Part shown: piece by piece, positions 46,134 through 58,020 of the stretch
How positions within the stretch are numbered: position 1 is the stretch's first letter
How the letters are laid out: every line of letters starts with the position of its first letter
Notes under the pieces: model-generated
The model's database searches: none
What the model saw: the letters and a program-made list of their open reading frames with translations, nothing else
What the model was told of the DNA's origin: nothing
Position numbers and translations under genes: made by a program
NCBI GenBank assembly: GCA_016858145.1
Contig: JAEHOE010000001.1
Coordinates: forward strand, 2,170,001-2,234,000
Direction of reading: 5' to 3'
DNA length: 64,000 bases
Source: Edaphochlamys debaryana
Lineage: Eukaryota > Chlorophyta > Chlorophyceae > Chlamydomonadales

Positions 46134-49100
46134 ATGAAGCCACGGGGCCGGGGCGGCCGGCCGCCCGGCCGGGGCGGTGGCAATGGAGGGCGTGGCGGGG
46201 GACGGGTAAGAGGGGCGCCATGGACATGCGGCGTGCAGCCCCGGCCCCGGCCGGAAGCCTTCCAACCAATCCTTCCCCCCCTCACGTAGTTCAACTCCTC
46301 ATCGCTGTCCAAGCGGGGACGCGGGCGCTCCGTCAAGCCCGTCAAGCGAGACGACGGGTGCGTGGGGGCGAGGGGGGGGGCCGCAGGGGAAAGGGCTACG
46401 TGTAGAACGCTAGATGCCTCGGCGAACGGCCCAAGTACAGCCAATGGTGACTGTACCGGTGTGAAGCACTACCAGGCAAGTGATACGTAGTCTAGGGCTG
46501 GACCTGTGCCGGCCTGAGCCCTGCTGCCGGTCCCTCCCAGCAACCACCCACCCGCCCCTCCCAGCCCCGAGGCCCAGCGCAAGTGGCTGCACCACTGCAT
46601 CCGCACCTTCCAAAAGGTGAGCACCAGCCCGCTCAGCGGCCAGCTCACATGGTCTCCCAGGATAGGTCCGGTACGACTCATGCGATGCGGCTCGGGCCTG
46701 GGTGCGGACACCTCGTGGACCATGCGGCAGCCCCCTATCATGCCCCCCGAACCCCACCCGCCCCGCATCCACACACGGTACCGTCCACCACCGCCCGACC
46801 CCTCGGACCCCCCCACCCCCCTCAGGCGCTCAAGGACGCCCGCAACTTCGAGGTGGGCAAGATCAAGCGCCGCATCACCGCCCTGACTAAGCGGGAGGAG
46901 AGCAAGACCGGTGAGTTCCGGCGGGCTGGGGGCCCTGACCAACACCCTCTTCCGGGCCGCGGGGCAGTGCTATGCGAGGCCCGCACGCCGTGCCCGCACG
47001 CACTGGAAGTCCAGCAGCCGCGGGTGGCCAAGGCAGGCCAACGCCCTCGCACCTGCCCCCTCCGCTGGCCCCTTGTTCCCAGGCGCCGCCCCCCCCTCCC
47101 GCCTGGACGACGGCAAGCTGCGGGCGCAGATGGAGGCGGCCAAGGTGGCGGACCTGGGCGCCCTGGCAGTCACGGTGGGGGCCGTGGGGGTGTGTGGGGC
47201 TTTGGGGGCTGTGGAGGCTGTGGGGACATCGAGCGGGGCTGTGGGGCCGTGCCTGCCCTGCCTTGCACGCGGACAGCTGGGGAGGGCAGCCTGGTGCGGT
47301 TGGGTCAGGCCACCGGTGAGCGCAGCTGCCAGCGTGCAGCTGACCGCGACCCTCACCATGTGTGAAGTTTGCCTGACCCAATCCCCATCCCCCCTTGACT
47401 CCACCCTTGGCCCCACCCTTCAACCCCAACCCCGCCAGCTGGCGCTCCGCTCGGGCTTCCCCACGGACCTGGTGGCGGCCGCCGCCACCCGCCAGCCGCC
47501 CCCGCCCCGGCCGCCCAAGCTGAACCCCAAGCAGGCGCAGAAGCAGGCCCAGAAGCAGAAGCTGGCGGCCAAGGCCAAGGCCGCAGCGGAGCAGCCGGCG
47601 GCGGAGGGGGACCAGGAGCAGCCGCCGGCGGCGGCCGTCGAGCCGGCGGAGGCGACGCCGGCGGCGGAGAAGGAGGCGGAGGCGGTGCCGGCGGTGGAGC
47701 TGCCGCCGGGGGTGGCGGCGCTGGCGGCGCTCAGCGGCCCCGCGGCGGTGCTGGCGGCGCGGCTGCTGCGGGCGGGGTGCGTGCGCAAGCGGGTGGAGGA
47801 GGCGCGCAAGGACTACGCCGCCAAGTTCGGAAAGGGTGGGTGCCTGGGCGTATGCAAAAGAGCCCGCACTACCGGTACCCATAGGGGCGCTTGCCGTTGG
47901 GACCTGGTGCTGATAGTGGGGGCTTGGGTCTCGGGACCATGTGGGAGTGTGGCTGGATGCTGTGCGAGGCAGGTCGCATGCGGCTGGGGTGTACCCGTCG
48001 CCCCACACATGGGCTGCCTTGGCGCGCCCCCCTCCTACCCCCTGCCTTGCAGCCACGCTGGGCGCTGAGGCGAGCGACGACGGCGGCAGCGACGCCGGCA
48101 GCGACGACGAGGCGGGGGCTGGGGAGGCGGAGGCGGGGGCCAGCGGCAGCGGCAGTGAGGGCGGGGAGGACGAGGCCGGGAGCTCGGGCGGGGACGAGGA
48201 CGGCTCTGGCTCCGAGGGCGCCGAGGAAACAGACGACGAGGAGGAGGAGGGGGGCGCCCGCCCGTCCTCGAAGCGGCAGCGGCGGGAGCTGGGCCTCGGC
48301 GGCAGCGGCAGCGACGGGGACGAGCCAGGCGCAGAGGGGGCAGATGCCGACGAGGAGGGCGGCCAGGTGGGGGCAGGGGCAGCCGCAGGCACAGCCGGGG
48401 GCCAGGAGGGGGAGGACGAGGGCGAGGACAGCGGCGTTATCGAGGATGATGACGTGGACGCATTCCTGGCGGAGCAGGCCGAGGAGGGGGGCCCGGGCCC
48501 CACTGGGCCCAGCTCTGACACGGAGGAGGGGGATGAGGCGCCCGAGGCCGTACCCATCCCCGTGTGGCGGGGGCGGGGGGCCGGCGGCAGCGACGACGAG
48601 GAGGAGGAGGAGGGCATCAGTAGTGGCTCGGGCGGCTCCCTGGAGGGAGGGGACGGGGGCGAGGGGGAGGACGGTGAGGACAGCTTCGACAGCGCCCAGT
48701 TCGACGCCCCGGCGGCGGCGGTCAGGTCGACGGCGGCCTCCAAACCGGCGGCGGCGGCGGCGGCGGGAGCCAGCGGCGGCGGCAAGGGCGCGGGTGGCGC
48801 TGGGGGTAAGCGGGCGCGGGCAGAGCCCGGGGCCGCCGAGGAGCCGCCGGCCAAGCTGCAGAAGGGCGCGGGTGGCGGCAAGGTGGCTGCCACCGCTGCC
48901 GCCGTAGCAGGGAAGGGCAGGGACAAGGGCAAGCCCGCCGCAAAGGGCGGGTCGCCCGCGCCCCAGGACAAGGGCAAGGGCGCGGGGAAGGGCAAGGGGA
49001 AGGCCGGGGCGGAGGCGGAGGCGGAGGCGGCGGAGCCCGGCTCCAAGAAGCAGCGCAAGGCGGACAAGGGCGGTGACCCGCTCAAACAGAAGAAGCAGAA

Positions 49101-50099
49101 GAACCGGCTGGGGCAGAACGCGCGGCGGCGGCTGGCGGAGAAGCAGTACGGCGCCGGGGCCAAGCACATCCAGGCCAAGGTGGGGGACCGGGAGGGGGAG
49201 AGGAAGGGGAGGGGGTAGTGGGGTGGGGGGGAAAAGTGCTGTGAGGAGGGAGGGTGCTTGGGGATTATGGCAGGGATGGCTTTGTGGGCTGGGGCCGGGG
49301 GACTAAGCCCAGCCGAGTAGCCGGCCTGCCTTGCGCACGGCTCCCAGCAATGGCAGTCTCCCGACCCGACACGGCACTGCCCTGGCCCCACCCCGCTTTG
49401 CAGAGGGCGGAGCAAGCCGCCGACGACGGAGGCGACGAGGGCGGCTTCGGCGGCCGCCGGGGGGGCCGCGACGCTCGGCCCGTCAAGCCCGGGAGGCCCA
49501 GCTTCGCACCCCGCGACGCCGCTGCGGGCCCCGCTGCCGGCGGCAGGGCCCCCCCTGCTGCCGCCCCCCCGGAGGACCCCGCCACGCTGCACCCTTCCTG
49601 GGCCGCCAAGCTCAAACAGAAGCAGATACTGCAGGCGGTGGCGGCGGCGGCGGCGCCCAAGAAGACCACGTTCGACGAGGACGGCGGCGCCGCCGCCGTC
49701 AGCGGCGGCGGCGGCGGCGGCGCTGGCGGCGGGAGTCAGCGGCCGAAGGAGGGCGCGGCGCGGCCAGCGAGGGCGGCCGGACCCGGGAGAGGCGGCTTTG
49801 GCGGGGCGGACCGTGGCGGCCGCGGCGGCTTCGGCGGGAGAGGTGGCGGCGGCGGCGGGCGGGGAGGTGGCGGTAGGGACGCCGGCCGGGGGCGGGGCGG
49901 AAGGGGCTTTGGCGGCGGCTTTGACGCCGGCCGGGGGCGAGGCAGGGATGGGGGCCGCGGCCGGGGGCCTGCCGCTGCGCCGGCCCCGGCGGCTGCGCCC
50001 GAGGGCTCCCTACACCCCTCCTGGGAGGCGCGTCAGAAGCAGCGGCAGGCCATGGTCAGTGCGGCCCCCGCGGGCAAGAAGATGGTGTTCGACGACTGA
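46134..50099 (+). CDS. BUD22: BUD22/SRFBP1-like ribosome-biogenesis protein
   Basis: Member of the BUD22 family, nucleolar proteins required for small-subunit rRNA processing. Eight exons: 46134-46205, 46290-46357, 46565-46616, 46826-46910, 47083-47174, 47439-47835, 48053-49179, 49404-50099; 862 residues. The N-terminus is an RGG-like tract (MKPRGRGGRPPGRGGG). The family helix follows (QRKWLHHCIRTFQKALK, GKIKRRITALTKREE, LRAQMEAAKVADLGALA). A Lys/Ala linker and a long Asp/Glu/Gly/Ser acidic region (about 255-480) precede basic nucleolar-type clusters (KKQRKADKGG, LKQKKQKNRLGQNARRR). The C-terminal BUD22 signature, HPSW followed by K/R-rich helix and KKMVFDD, occurs twice, near 694 and 835, separated by an RGG-type glycine/arginine tract. 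The start gives a Kozak-poor TTC-ATGA context. Confidence 0.85.
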
Positions 50100-50283
50100 T
50101 GAGGCGGCGGCTGCGGGCGGGGGCTGCAGGCGAGGGGGGCAAGGACCGCAGGGAGGAGGCCTGCAGGCGGGACGCTGGGAACGGCGGGAAAAGCTGGATG
50201 CAGGAGGTTGCTGAGCCCGACGGGCTGCTCGTGGCAGTCGGTGTGGACTGTGCTCGGACTGCATGCCAGGGCGCTCAGGCATG

Positions 50284-50288
50284 TGTAA
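50284..50288 (+). terminator. TGTAA polyadenylation signal of the BUD22-like gene
   Basis: TGTAA lies 185 bases after the stop codon in a locally less GC-rich stretch, a typical position for green-algal nuclear transcripts. Confidence 0.65.
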
Positions 50289-50735
50289 CATGTACCGTGC
50301 TCCAGTACACCGCCTCGTCATTGTTCTCCCCGGCTCAACTCCATCGTAAATTTGAAATGCAGCGTTTGCCTCACCGCGCACTTCAGAAAGCATGTACGCA
50401 CGCAACAGGCTCGTCCGAGCTCACCGTCTCCGGGCACAACAGGAATCGTAGCAAAGCACCGAAGCAAATGCACGCACAGCCAGTTCAGTACAGGGGCTCC
50501 TACAAGACCGATGGTCCCGGTCGCAGGAGAGCTGAGAGCCAACTAGGCATCGTCCCAACCTCCCATGTCCTGCCCTGCCTTCTCGCGGCAAAGTTCGTGT
50601 CAAACCCACCAGAGTCCACAGCCTCCAAAGCGCTCCCATGTGCATGACCGGTCAAACGCACGACACCACCCCACGACTCCACCACCCGCAACATCCCCCT
50701 TCCCGCCCGATGCACGCCGCGCGCCGCCCGCCCCC
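50289..50735. other. Convergent 3' ends, no gene seen
   Basis: Spacer between the polyadenylation site of the BUD22-like gene and the stop of the next, minus-strand gene. No clear minus-strand TGTAA is present. Confidence 0.5.
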
Positions 50736-52915
50736 TCACCTATCCTCCTCCTCCTCCTCATCGTCGTCATCCCCAAAAAGCCGTTGCCGCACGCCGCCCG
50801 CGCCCCGCGGCCCGCGCCACCCCCGCACGCGCCGCACTAGCGCCGCCGTTGCCACCACCACCCCGTCCTCCCGCACCCGCGCCCAGCCCAGCGCCTCTAG
50901 GCAGTGCAGCAGCGGCCCGTGGGTCTTGCGCTCGAAGAACCCCGGCTCCCGGACCATCCACAGCAAGTACCCGGGGTCCACCTGCCCCAGGGGCTCGTCC
51001 CGGTGGGCCCCGAAGTCGAGCTGGAAGGCGCGGGCGGCGGCGGGGGTGAGCCGGGCCCGGCCGCGGCCCGCCTCCTCGTCGGGTCGCAGGCGGCCCAGGA
51101 GGGTGAGCTTGGCGCGGAGCGTGTCTTTGGCGCGGCAGCCGTCGAAGAAGGAGGGCGTGGCGCACATCCAGGCCAGGTAGGAGGGGGGCAGCTGGGGGAG
51201 GAAAAGGGGGATGGGAGGGGGTGGGGATGAGGGGGGGCAGGGTGAGGAGGTTGATGGTGGGGGTGGGTGCGTGAGCAGGCTGGGCGTGGGGCGTGGGGTA
51301 CTGGGGTGAGGCGGGAAGAAGAGAGGGCGTGGGGCGGGGAGAAGAGAGGGCGTGGGGCGGGGAGAAGAGAGGGCGTGGGGCGGGGAGAAGAGAGGGGGCG
51401 TAGCGACTGGTGACGAGGCTGGCAGCAGCAAGGCGAGGGGCCTACGCCGCCGTAGCTGCAGCCCGAGACCCGGCCCCCCCCCCCCCCTTGCCCCGAGTGC
51501 CCACCTCTGCCAGGCGCTTGCCGGCGTACATGCCGAACGTCATGACCGCCTTCTCAGCGGCCTCCTCCTCGTCCTCCTCGTCCTCCTCCTCCTCCCCCTC
51601 CTCCTCCTCCTCCTTGGTCAGGTCCACCTCCTCATCGTCCAGGGTCAGGTCCACCACGGGACCCGTGCCCCCCACCCCCCGGCCCAGCTCCCCCCTGGCT
51701 GCGGGCCAGCCCTCGGCCTTGACCCCGGCCGCGAGCCCGTGCTCGGGCTTGATGGGGCTAGGCTTGACTCCGGGGGTGTTGGGGCCCAGACCCGGCTCGG
51801 CCTTGGGCCAGGGCCCTCCGGGCTCCTGCTTTGGCTGTGGCCCCGGCTCCCGTTTTACAGATGCGGAGGGGTCGGGTTTGATGGGGGCGCCAGGGTCGGG
51901 CTTGACGTGCGGAGCGAGGCCCGGGTCGGGTTTGAGGTGGGGGCCGGGGCCGGACTGGGTGCCGGTCCCTGGTTCCGGCTTCAGGGGCGTGAGGGGCTCG
52001 GCCCACATGGGCGGGCCAGTGGCGCTCTGCAATCGGGGTAATGGGGGCGCAGTGAGGGGATGAGGGGTGCCGTAGACTACTGCGGTAATGCCAGGTGCGG
52101 GCATTGGGAGGGCCGTGCCTCACCTGGAACGAGGGTGCGGGCTGTGGGCCCATTAGTGGCTGGGGAGGCGGCGGCGGCAGGGCCGGAGGTGGCTGGTGCC
52201 CCGGAAAGTGCTGGCCTTCCCTCCACGGCTGCATCCCCGCCCGGGCCTGGGGAGCCTGGTCTGGCTGTCTCGGGGAATACGGGCGTTTGTGGAGCCCTTG
52301 AGCACATGGCGGGGGCGGAGGTAAGCCACCCACGCCCTGTGGGCCTGGGCCGGGGCTGTAGGGGCCTGCACCGGCCGCCGGTCCAGCACCGGTCCACGGC
52401 ATGTGCGGCTGCTGCCGCTGAGGCGGCGGTGGCGGCGGCAGGGGCTGCGTTGGGCCTCCATACAAGGGCTGCGTGGGGGGCCCTAGCCAGGGCTGCTGCT
52501 GGGGTGTGTACGGAGGGTGTGGGGGCGGGGCCGGGCCAGGGCCGTACCCATATGGCGGCGGCACGGGGGCGGCGCCATAGCACTGAGGCCCTGAGTTGCC
52601 GGCCCAGTGCTGCTGTTGCTGGTGGTGATAATGCTGCTGCTGCTGATACTGCGGTGGCGGCAGCGGTTGCGTGGGGCCGCCGCAGTAGTGCTGTTCAGGG
52701 GGACCTCCGTACCGTTGATGGTGCTGCTGTGAGCGAGCCGGCGACTGAGCGTGTAGAAACCCTGGGTGCTGAGGCGGGGGGCCACCCCATGGCGAGTGCT
52801 GCTGAGGCGGGGGCCCCGTCTGCTGCCAACCCTGGCCGCAGTGGCGATGCTGCTGCCCGCCTCCGTAGTGCTGCTGCTGGGGCTGCTGGGGCGTGCCGGG
52901 CACCCACGGCTGCAT
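50736..52915 (-). CDS. Gln/Pro-rich protein with tandem SUMO-interaction-type motifs and FGKYKG-like C-terminus
   Basis: Not assigned to a named family. Three exons: 52915-52124, 52026-51505, 51191-50736; 589 residues. Residues 1-264 are Gln/Pro/Gly/Tyr/His-rich and look disordered or prion-like. Residues about 275-380 hold repeated Lys-x-(Glu/Asp)-Pro units (LKPEPG, LKPDPG, VKPDPG, VKREPG, PKQEPG, PKAEPG, VKAEGW). A hydrophobic-acidic block VVDLTLDDEEVDLT at about 388-401, followed by a long Glu/Asp run, has the form of two SUMO-interacting motifs. The C-terminus has MTFGMYAGKRLAELPPSYLA and, later, LDFGAHRDEPLGQVDPGYLL, two copies of the short FGKYKG-xxL-xxxPxxYLxW pattern seen in DUF3820-type proteins. 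It ends in a DDDDEEEEEDR tail. The start is the first in-frame ATG after non-ATG codons; an upstream exon cannot be excluded. Confidence 0.7.
51321..51396. repeat. 23-bp minisatellite, about 3.3 copies
   Basis: GAGAGGGCGTGGGGCGGGGA plus GAA repeats at 51321, 51344 and 51367, with a partial copy at 51390. It lies in the second intron of the Gln/Pro-rich protein gene; G-rich on the plus strand. Confidence 0.9.
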
Positions 52916-53844
52916 CGTGGGAGAGGGCACGAACCCGGGCACGACCCACACGCGGCTACGCGGGAAGTGTAAAGCGCCTGTAATGAGGCAGCACGCGCAC
53001 GTCAGCCTACCAGCTTTTAACGATCAGAAGCGTGTGCACAGCTGGGCACGGTTGAGCAGACAGAAAGCCATGCACCCAATGCAGCACCCACCTCGCGCGT
53101 CAGACTGCGCTCAGCTCCTTCGACGCCATCTCACAAGATAAAGCGCTGTCTGCCACCTGCTCTTGCCGTTTAGCGCTGGCGCCTCGGGGGAAATTGCTCG
53201 CTGCTTCCCGATCCAGCCTAGAGGATCTATCGTTGCGTTTCTTTACAGCGTGGACTTGAATTATCAGACGTGGACGGCCGGCTTGGCCGCAAAAGGAGGG
53301 TTTTGGGTTTGGCGCGCGCACGGTCGCTGAGCTCAGTTATTATATAAGGCTGTCAGTGCAGTGTGCGCTAGCTTGTCGTGACGCTGTTGGTGCTGGCGCC
53401 CGGCGCCTCCAACCCTCAGATCCCCACGAGCCTCCCTGGCGCCCGCCTGCTCCGCCTCCCCCCCTGCCCTCCCCACTCTTTGCGTTCCCTCGACGTAACT
53501 ACGCTATATCAAGCAGTGGGTCGCGGCTGCACATCCCATCCTGGTCGTCCAAGTCGGCGCATCCGCGCATATCCACATGTCCGAGAGGGTTGGGGCGGAG
53601 GGCAGCACGGCAGGCGGAGAACGCTGACAGCGAACAAAGCATCGGGTGTGAGCGCCTGGCTCCTCCACCCGTGAGGTCTGCGCGAACACCCGAGGTGCCG
53701 GGGCGAGTGCCGAGGTGCAATCAGCCCCTTGCCACGGGTACGGTGCGGTGTGCCCCATGCTAAGGCGCGTCTCTGGAGGTGCATGCACCCGACACTTGTC
53801 AAGCCCTGCGCTTGTTGAGGCCATCCGAGAGCCTCGCCGAGACC
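52916..53844. promoter_or_regulatory. Divergent promoter region with a TATA box
   Basis: About 930 bases between the divergent Gln/Pro-rich protein and dynamin genes. TATATAAGG at 53341-53349, inside the AT-rich TTATTATATAAGG, is the best TATA box in the window and points to plus-strand transcription from about 53370, leaving a leader of about 470 bases before the dynamin ATG, perhaps spliced. AT content is raised around 53100-53350. Confidence 0.65.
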
Positions 53845-56800
53845 ATGCTTACCGCCGCTGCCTCAAGCAGCTGGCTCCGCTTGGCCTCCTCGGGCCGCTC
53901 CGCCGCCGCTGCTGCGCCCGCGGGCCCCGAGCCCGCAGCCCGCCCCGCCCCCCGCCCTGCCGGCAACGAGCAGCTGCTCCGTGCAGCCGATGCGCTGCGC
54001 GGCCTGGGTCTGAGCAATGCGCTCAAGCTGCCAACGCTCGTGGTGGCAGGCAACCAGTCCAGGTGGGTCGGGCCTGGCGTTGCCCTGCGCCTAGAGCCGA
54101 TGCGGTGGCCCGGTCCGCTTCGACGTAGCCTTAGCCCTGGGCCAACAGCGCCGCTTGCTACTTGGGCTGCACCCTGGCCCATGAGCGGCCCCTCCTGCAC
54201 TCCTCCCTCATCCCCCAGCGGCAAGAGCTCTGTGGTGGAGGCTCTGGCCGGGGTGGCGCTGCCGCGGGCTGCGGGCACGTGCACGCGCTGCCCTACCGAG
54301 GTCCGCATGAGGTGAGCGGCGGCAAGGACGGAGGGAGAGACGATGGGCGGGGTCAGGCAACCCGTGATGGCACGCGGTGGGCCCTGGTCCTCATCCAGCT
54401 TCCATGCCATGACCGCCCCCACATGCCTCCTCGCGCTCTCCTCCACAGGTGCGAGGCCCCCTCCGGCTGGTGCTTCCGCGTCAAGCTGAGGGAGGAGTGG
54501 GACGCGGCGGGCGAGCCCCTGGCCCACACCGGCTCCACGCCCGAGACGCTCTTCGCTCAGGGCACCGACCCCGCCTTCCTCACCGCCTGCGTCTCCGCCG
54601 CCCAGGCCGCCCTGCTCAACCCCAGCCGCACCGCTGGGCAGCGCGCCACCCTGGTGCCCGAGCCCCCCGGCTCCGACGATGACTTCATGACGAACACCAC
54701 GGCCTTCACGGCCCTGGGAGGTGCCGACGGGTACGAGCTGCCCTTCACGCGCAACACGGTTGTGGTGGAGATTGACGGAGGGCAGGAGGACCTGACCATC
54801 GTGGACTTGCCGGGTGCGTGTAGGGGGTGTAGGTGTCGCCGGCCATGGGGCCGTTGGGGGTCGGTATTGGTCCCGCGTTCGTGCCGGTGCGGGTACGGTA
54901 GATAGGCCCACCCGCCGTCCCCTGGGTGCTTGCCCCGCAGGGCTGATCCAGACGCACGCCAAGGGCATCTCGTACGTCGAGATGGTACGGGAGCTGACGG
55001 AGGAGTACCTGGATCAAGATCACGTGATCATGGTGGCGGTCATCAGCGCCATGGACGAGGTGGAGAACCAGGTGGGGGCGCGTGGAGGGTTCGTGCGGAG
55101 AAGGTAGCAGAGCAGGCCTTTCCTCCTCCCGCGCTATGGGAGACCCACGGGCCTGCCAGAGTCTGGCGGGAAAGCAGTGAGGTGCCTAATAAACCCCCCC
55201 AACACCGGTGGCGTCGTAAATTAACGACGCGTCGTAAATTTTGGCGCCAATCCGCTCCGCGCCGCAGTCCGCTGGCACGCAGTCCGCTTCGGAACGGAGA
55301 AGTTGTCGCTCGAGACGCTGAGAGAGTAGCTCGCGAGCAGCGCGCGAGTGCTCGCGAGGCCCTCGCGCTTGTGGTCGGCCAGCACCGATTTACAATTCAA
55401 AATCAAGAAACAATGTTGGGGCATCCGTGGTTAAAATTTTAGAGTACGCTTCTCCAGCTTAAGGTCACGGGTTCAATTCCTAGCGAACGCAGTTGGACAA
55501 GCGCGGGAAACGTCGCAAGCTAATGATACGGCGCATGCGACGCAGGTCCGCCAGTGCCTAGGAAGACTTACGGAGCCTCGGTGTTTGATCCAGGGAGAGG
55601 AGGGCATGGCACTGGAGCGGGACGACGACGGCCTCCGCACCCTCCGTGTCCTCACCAAGCCAGGTAGGCATCCATGGTTTAACAAATTCCACAAAGACTG
55701 CAAAGCTAAGCAGGGCACGTCCAGCCGTCCTCACCCTTTGCATGGCCCCCGTATCCCCGCTCTCGCTCGTCGCTTGACCCGCCCTTTCACCCACCCACCT
55801 ACCCGTGCTCTGCACGCCCTCTTTCCCTCTTCCTAAGACAACATCCCCGCCGGTACCCATGACAAGTGGCTCAGCCTGGTAGCCGGTGAGAGGCCCGGCA
55901 GCGGCCTCGGTGTCTACGCCGTCAAGAACCCCGGCCAGAACCGCCTGAACGAGGGCATCAGCTTCGACCAGGCCCGAGCCGAGGAGGCCAGCTTCTTCAG
56001 CACCGACCCCAACTGGTCCCGCCGAGGGGACCTGGCGCCGCGTCTCGGCACCACCAACCGCCGCGCCGCCCTCGCCCGCCTGCTGGCACGTGAGCTGCAC
56101 CGCCAGCTGCCGTACATACTGTCACGTGTGAAGGAGCAGATCGAGGCCACGCGGAAGCAGCTGCAGGAGCTGCCACCCCCGCCCACCCAAGACCCCGTGC
56201 GCGAGCTGGACGATCTGCTGCTGGATCTGGTACGGCAGATCCGGGGCACGCTGCTCGCAGACGAGGGGTATGACAAGTCGACGTACCAGCTTCTGGACAA
56301 GGTGTACGACAAGCTGGGCAAGGGGCTGGTTGCCTCCATGCCGGCCTTCCTGGTCGGCTCCTCCCTCTTCACCGCCCTCAGCCACCACGAGACGGGCCTG
56401 CCATCCACTGCAGACCGGATTACCGTCCACAAGCTGTCCCTTCCACCACCTGCACCAGGAGCTCGGCTGACCGCCCGCGGCCCCAACTGCGGCACCCACT
56501 CCTGCAAGGAGTTACTGAGTCGAGACACGTCGTGTGACAACCTTGGACTCCGCCGTGCCCTAAGCTGGGACCGCTTTCCCACCCACTACATGCCCCTGGA
56601 GGAGGTGAGGGCGCTGCGACAGGGAGCTCGCGGCCGGGAGCTGCCGGGCCTGCTGGCCCCGTCGGCGGTGGAAGACCTGATCAAGCGCTGGCTGGTGGGC
56701 AGCGGCGGAGGCGACAGTGGCAGCGGCGGCGGTGGCTTGTGGCGGTGCCACGTGTTCGCTTGCCTGGACTCCTCCACTGAGGTGCTGCAGCGGGCCGTGT

Positions 56801-58020
56801 GCGAGGCGGCCTCCAAGACGCTGGCACTTTACCCTGAGGCCTGCCGCGCGATCAGGTGCGTTCTGCTCCAGCTGACCGGCCAGGGTGCCCAGCACTGCCA
56901 TCAGGCTTTACCTTTACCTTTACCGTGCGCTGGGACCATGCGTGCGCTGGGACCGCCGCGGTGCCTTGGCTTACAGCCGCCCTTTGCCCTCGCCACCCGC
57001 GCGCGGTCGTTAAGTTGCTACCATGCTCTCCCTGTCGCCCCTCTGCTTCCTCCCAGGTCCGCGCTGGCAGCCCGGGTGGAGGCGCTGGCGGCAGCCGGCC
57101 GGCAGCAGCTGGAGGTTTTGGTGCGGCGCGAGGAGCGGCGCATTTACACGGCCAACCGGGGGGCCTACGAGGAGGCCCATGACGCCTACAAGCGAGCCCT
57201 GAAGGCGGCTGCCAAGGAAGCGCACAAGGTGTGCCCCGATGTTGTTTGCTGTCTCTCTCTTGCCCCCTAGCCTTTTAATGTATGTGCCCGCACCCTGCCT
57301 CGCAGGCCCGCAACGCTGTCAAGGACGAGGTGGAGCTGATGGCGGTGTGCCTGACCTACTCCGCGGTGAGCTAGGGCTTAGGTACCGGTACGCTAGACAT
57401 TGCATGCCCGGCTCCTGGGCCCATCACCTTGGCTCGGTCGCTTTCTCGCTCTTGCCCTTGGCTGTGGCCTTTCCAACGGCGCCTCGCCGCCCCCTCCCGG
57501 CCTCTCCCGCCCGCAGGTAGTGTTCGCCCGCCTGCGCGACGGCGTCCCTCTCATCATCATGGACGCCTGCGTGGACCCCCTGGCCGATGACAAGGCCATG
57601 CGGGCAGAGCTGTGGAAGCACCTGGAGGAGGCGGCCGCGGCGGCGGAGCGCGCAGGCGGCGGCGGGGCGGCCGGCGGCGGGAGCGGCAGCCCAGAGGCGG
57701 CTCGCATTCCGCTGGACGCTCGGAGCGAGGGTGAGCGCAGACCGGGCAAGCAAGTGGCGCGGTCAGGCCCGGCGCCGTGGGGAGACTCACCTCCCTCCAT
57801 CTCCCCAAGCTAGCTCGAGTTTCCTCGCGTAGGGGTCAATCGCTGTTTACCCTCCGGTACTCCAAACACCCCCCTCCTTGTGGCCCCTGACCTTGCAGCC
57901 GCCCGCTGGCTCCTGCGCGAGGATGAGTCCCTGGCCCGCAAGCGCCGCCACCTGAGCGGCCAACTGGCCCGCCTGGAGGAGGGCCTGCGGGTGCTGCGGG
58001 GGCTGGCGGTAGAGGGCTGA
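53845..58020 (+). CDS. Dynamin-family GTPase
   Basis: Large GTPase of the dynamin superfamily, expected to oligomerise on membranes for fission or remodelling. Ten exons: 53845-54062, 54219-54311, 54449-54813, 54941-55071, 55594-55663, 55838-56855, 57057-57228, 57306-57365, 57517-57730, 57899-58020; 820 residues. G1 is GNQSSGKSS (69-77), followed by the G2-type RAAGTCTRCPTEVRM, G3 DLPG (223-226) and G4 TKPD (290-293), the last completed across an intron. The helical middle and GED-like C-terminal parts are weakly conserved; I see no PH domain or transmembrane helix. The region around 56400-56560 is less dynamin-like and could hide a missed intron. I prefer the ATG at 53845 (ACC context); an in-frame ATG at 53779 would add 22 residues. 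A possible SINE sits in intron 4. Confidence 0.88.
55180..55590. mobile_element. Possible tRNA-derived SINE in dynamin intron 4
   Basis: This part of the 522-base intron is much more AT-rich than its surroundings. It has a box-B-like GGTTCAATTCC at 55469-55479 with a box-A-like TGGTTAAAATTTTAG about 40 bases upstream, the two internal RNA polymerase III promoter elements of tRNA genes. CGTCGTAAATT occurs twice near 55210-55240, and GTCGT-AAATTA-ACGAC forms a small hairpin. The tRNA fold itself is poor, so this is not an intact tRNA gene. Boundaries and target-site duplications were not resolved. Confidence 0.4.

Noticed and set aside
46887..49592. 901-codon minus-strand frame opposite the BUD22-like gene
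   Set aside because: The plus strand encodes the recognisable BUD22 helix and the C-terminal HPSW motifs across eight in-phase exons; the minus frame is an artefact of GC-rich acidic and glycine codons.
55427..55495. Intact tRNA gene in the dynamin intron
   Set aside because: Boxes A and B are recognisable but the T stem, anticodon stem and acceptor ends do not pair well, so a tRNA-derived relic or SINE is the most that can be said.
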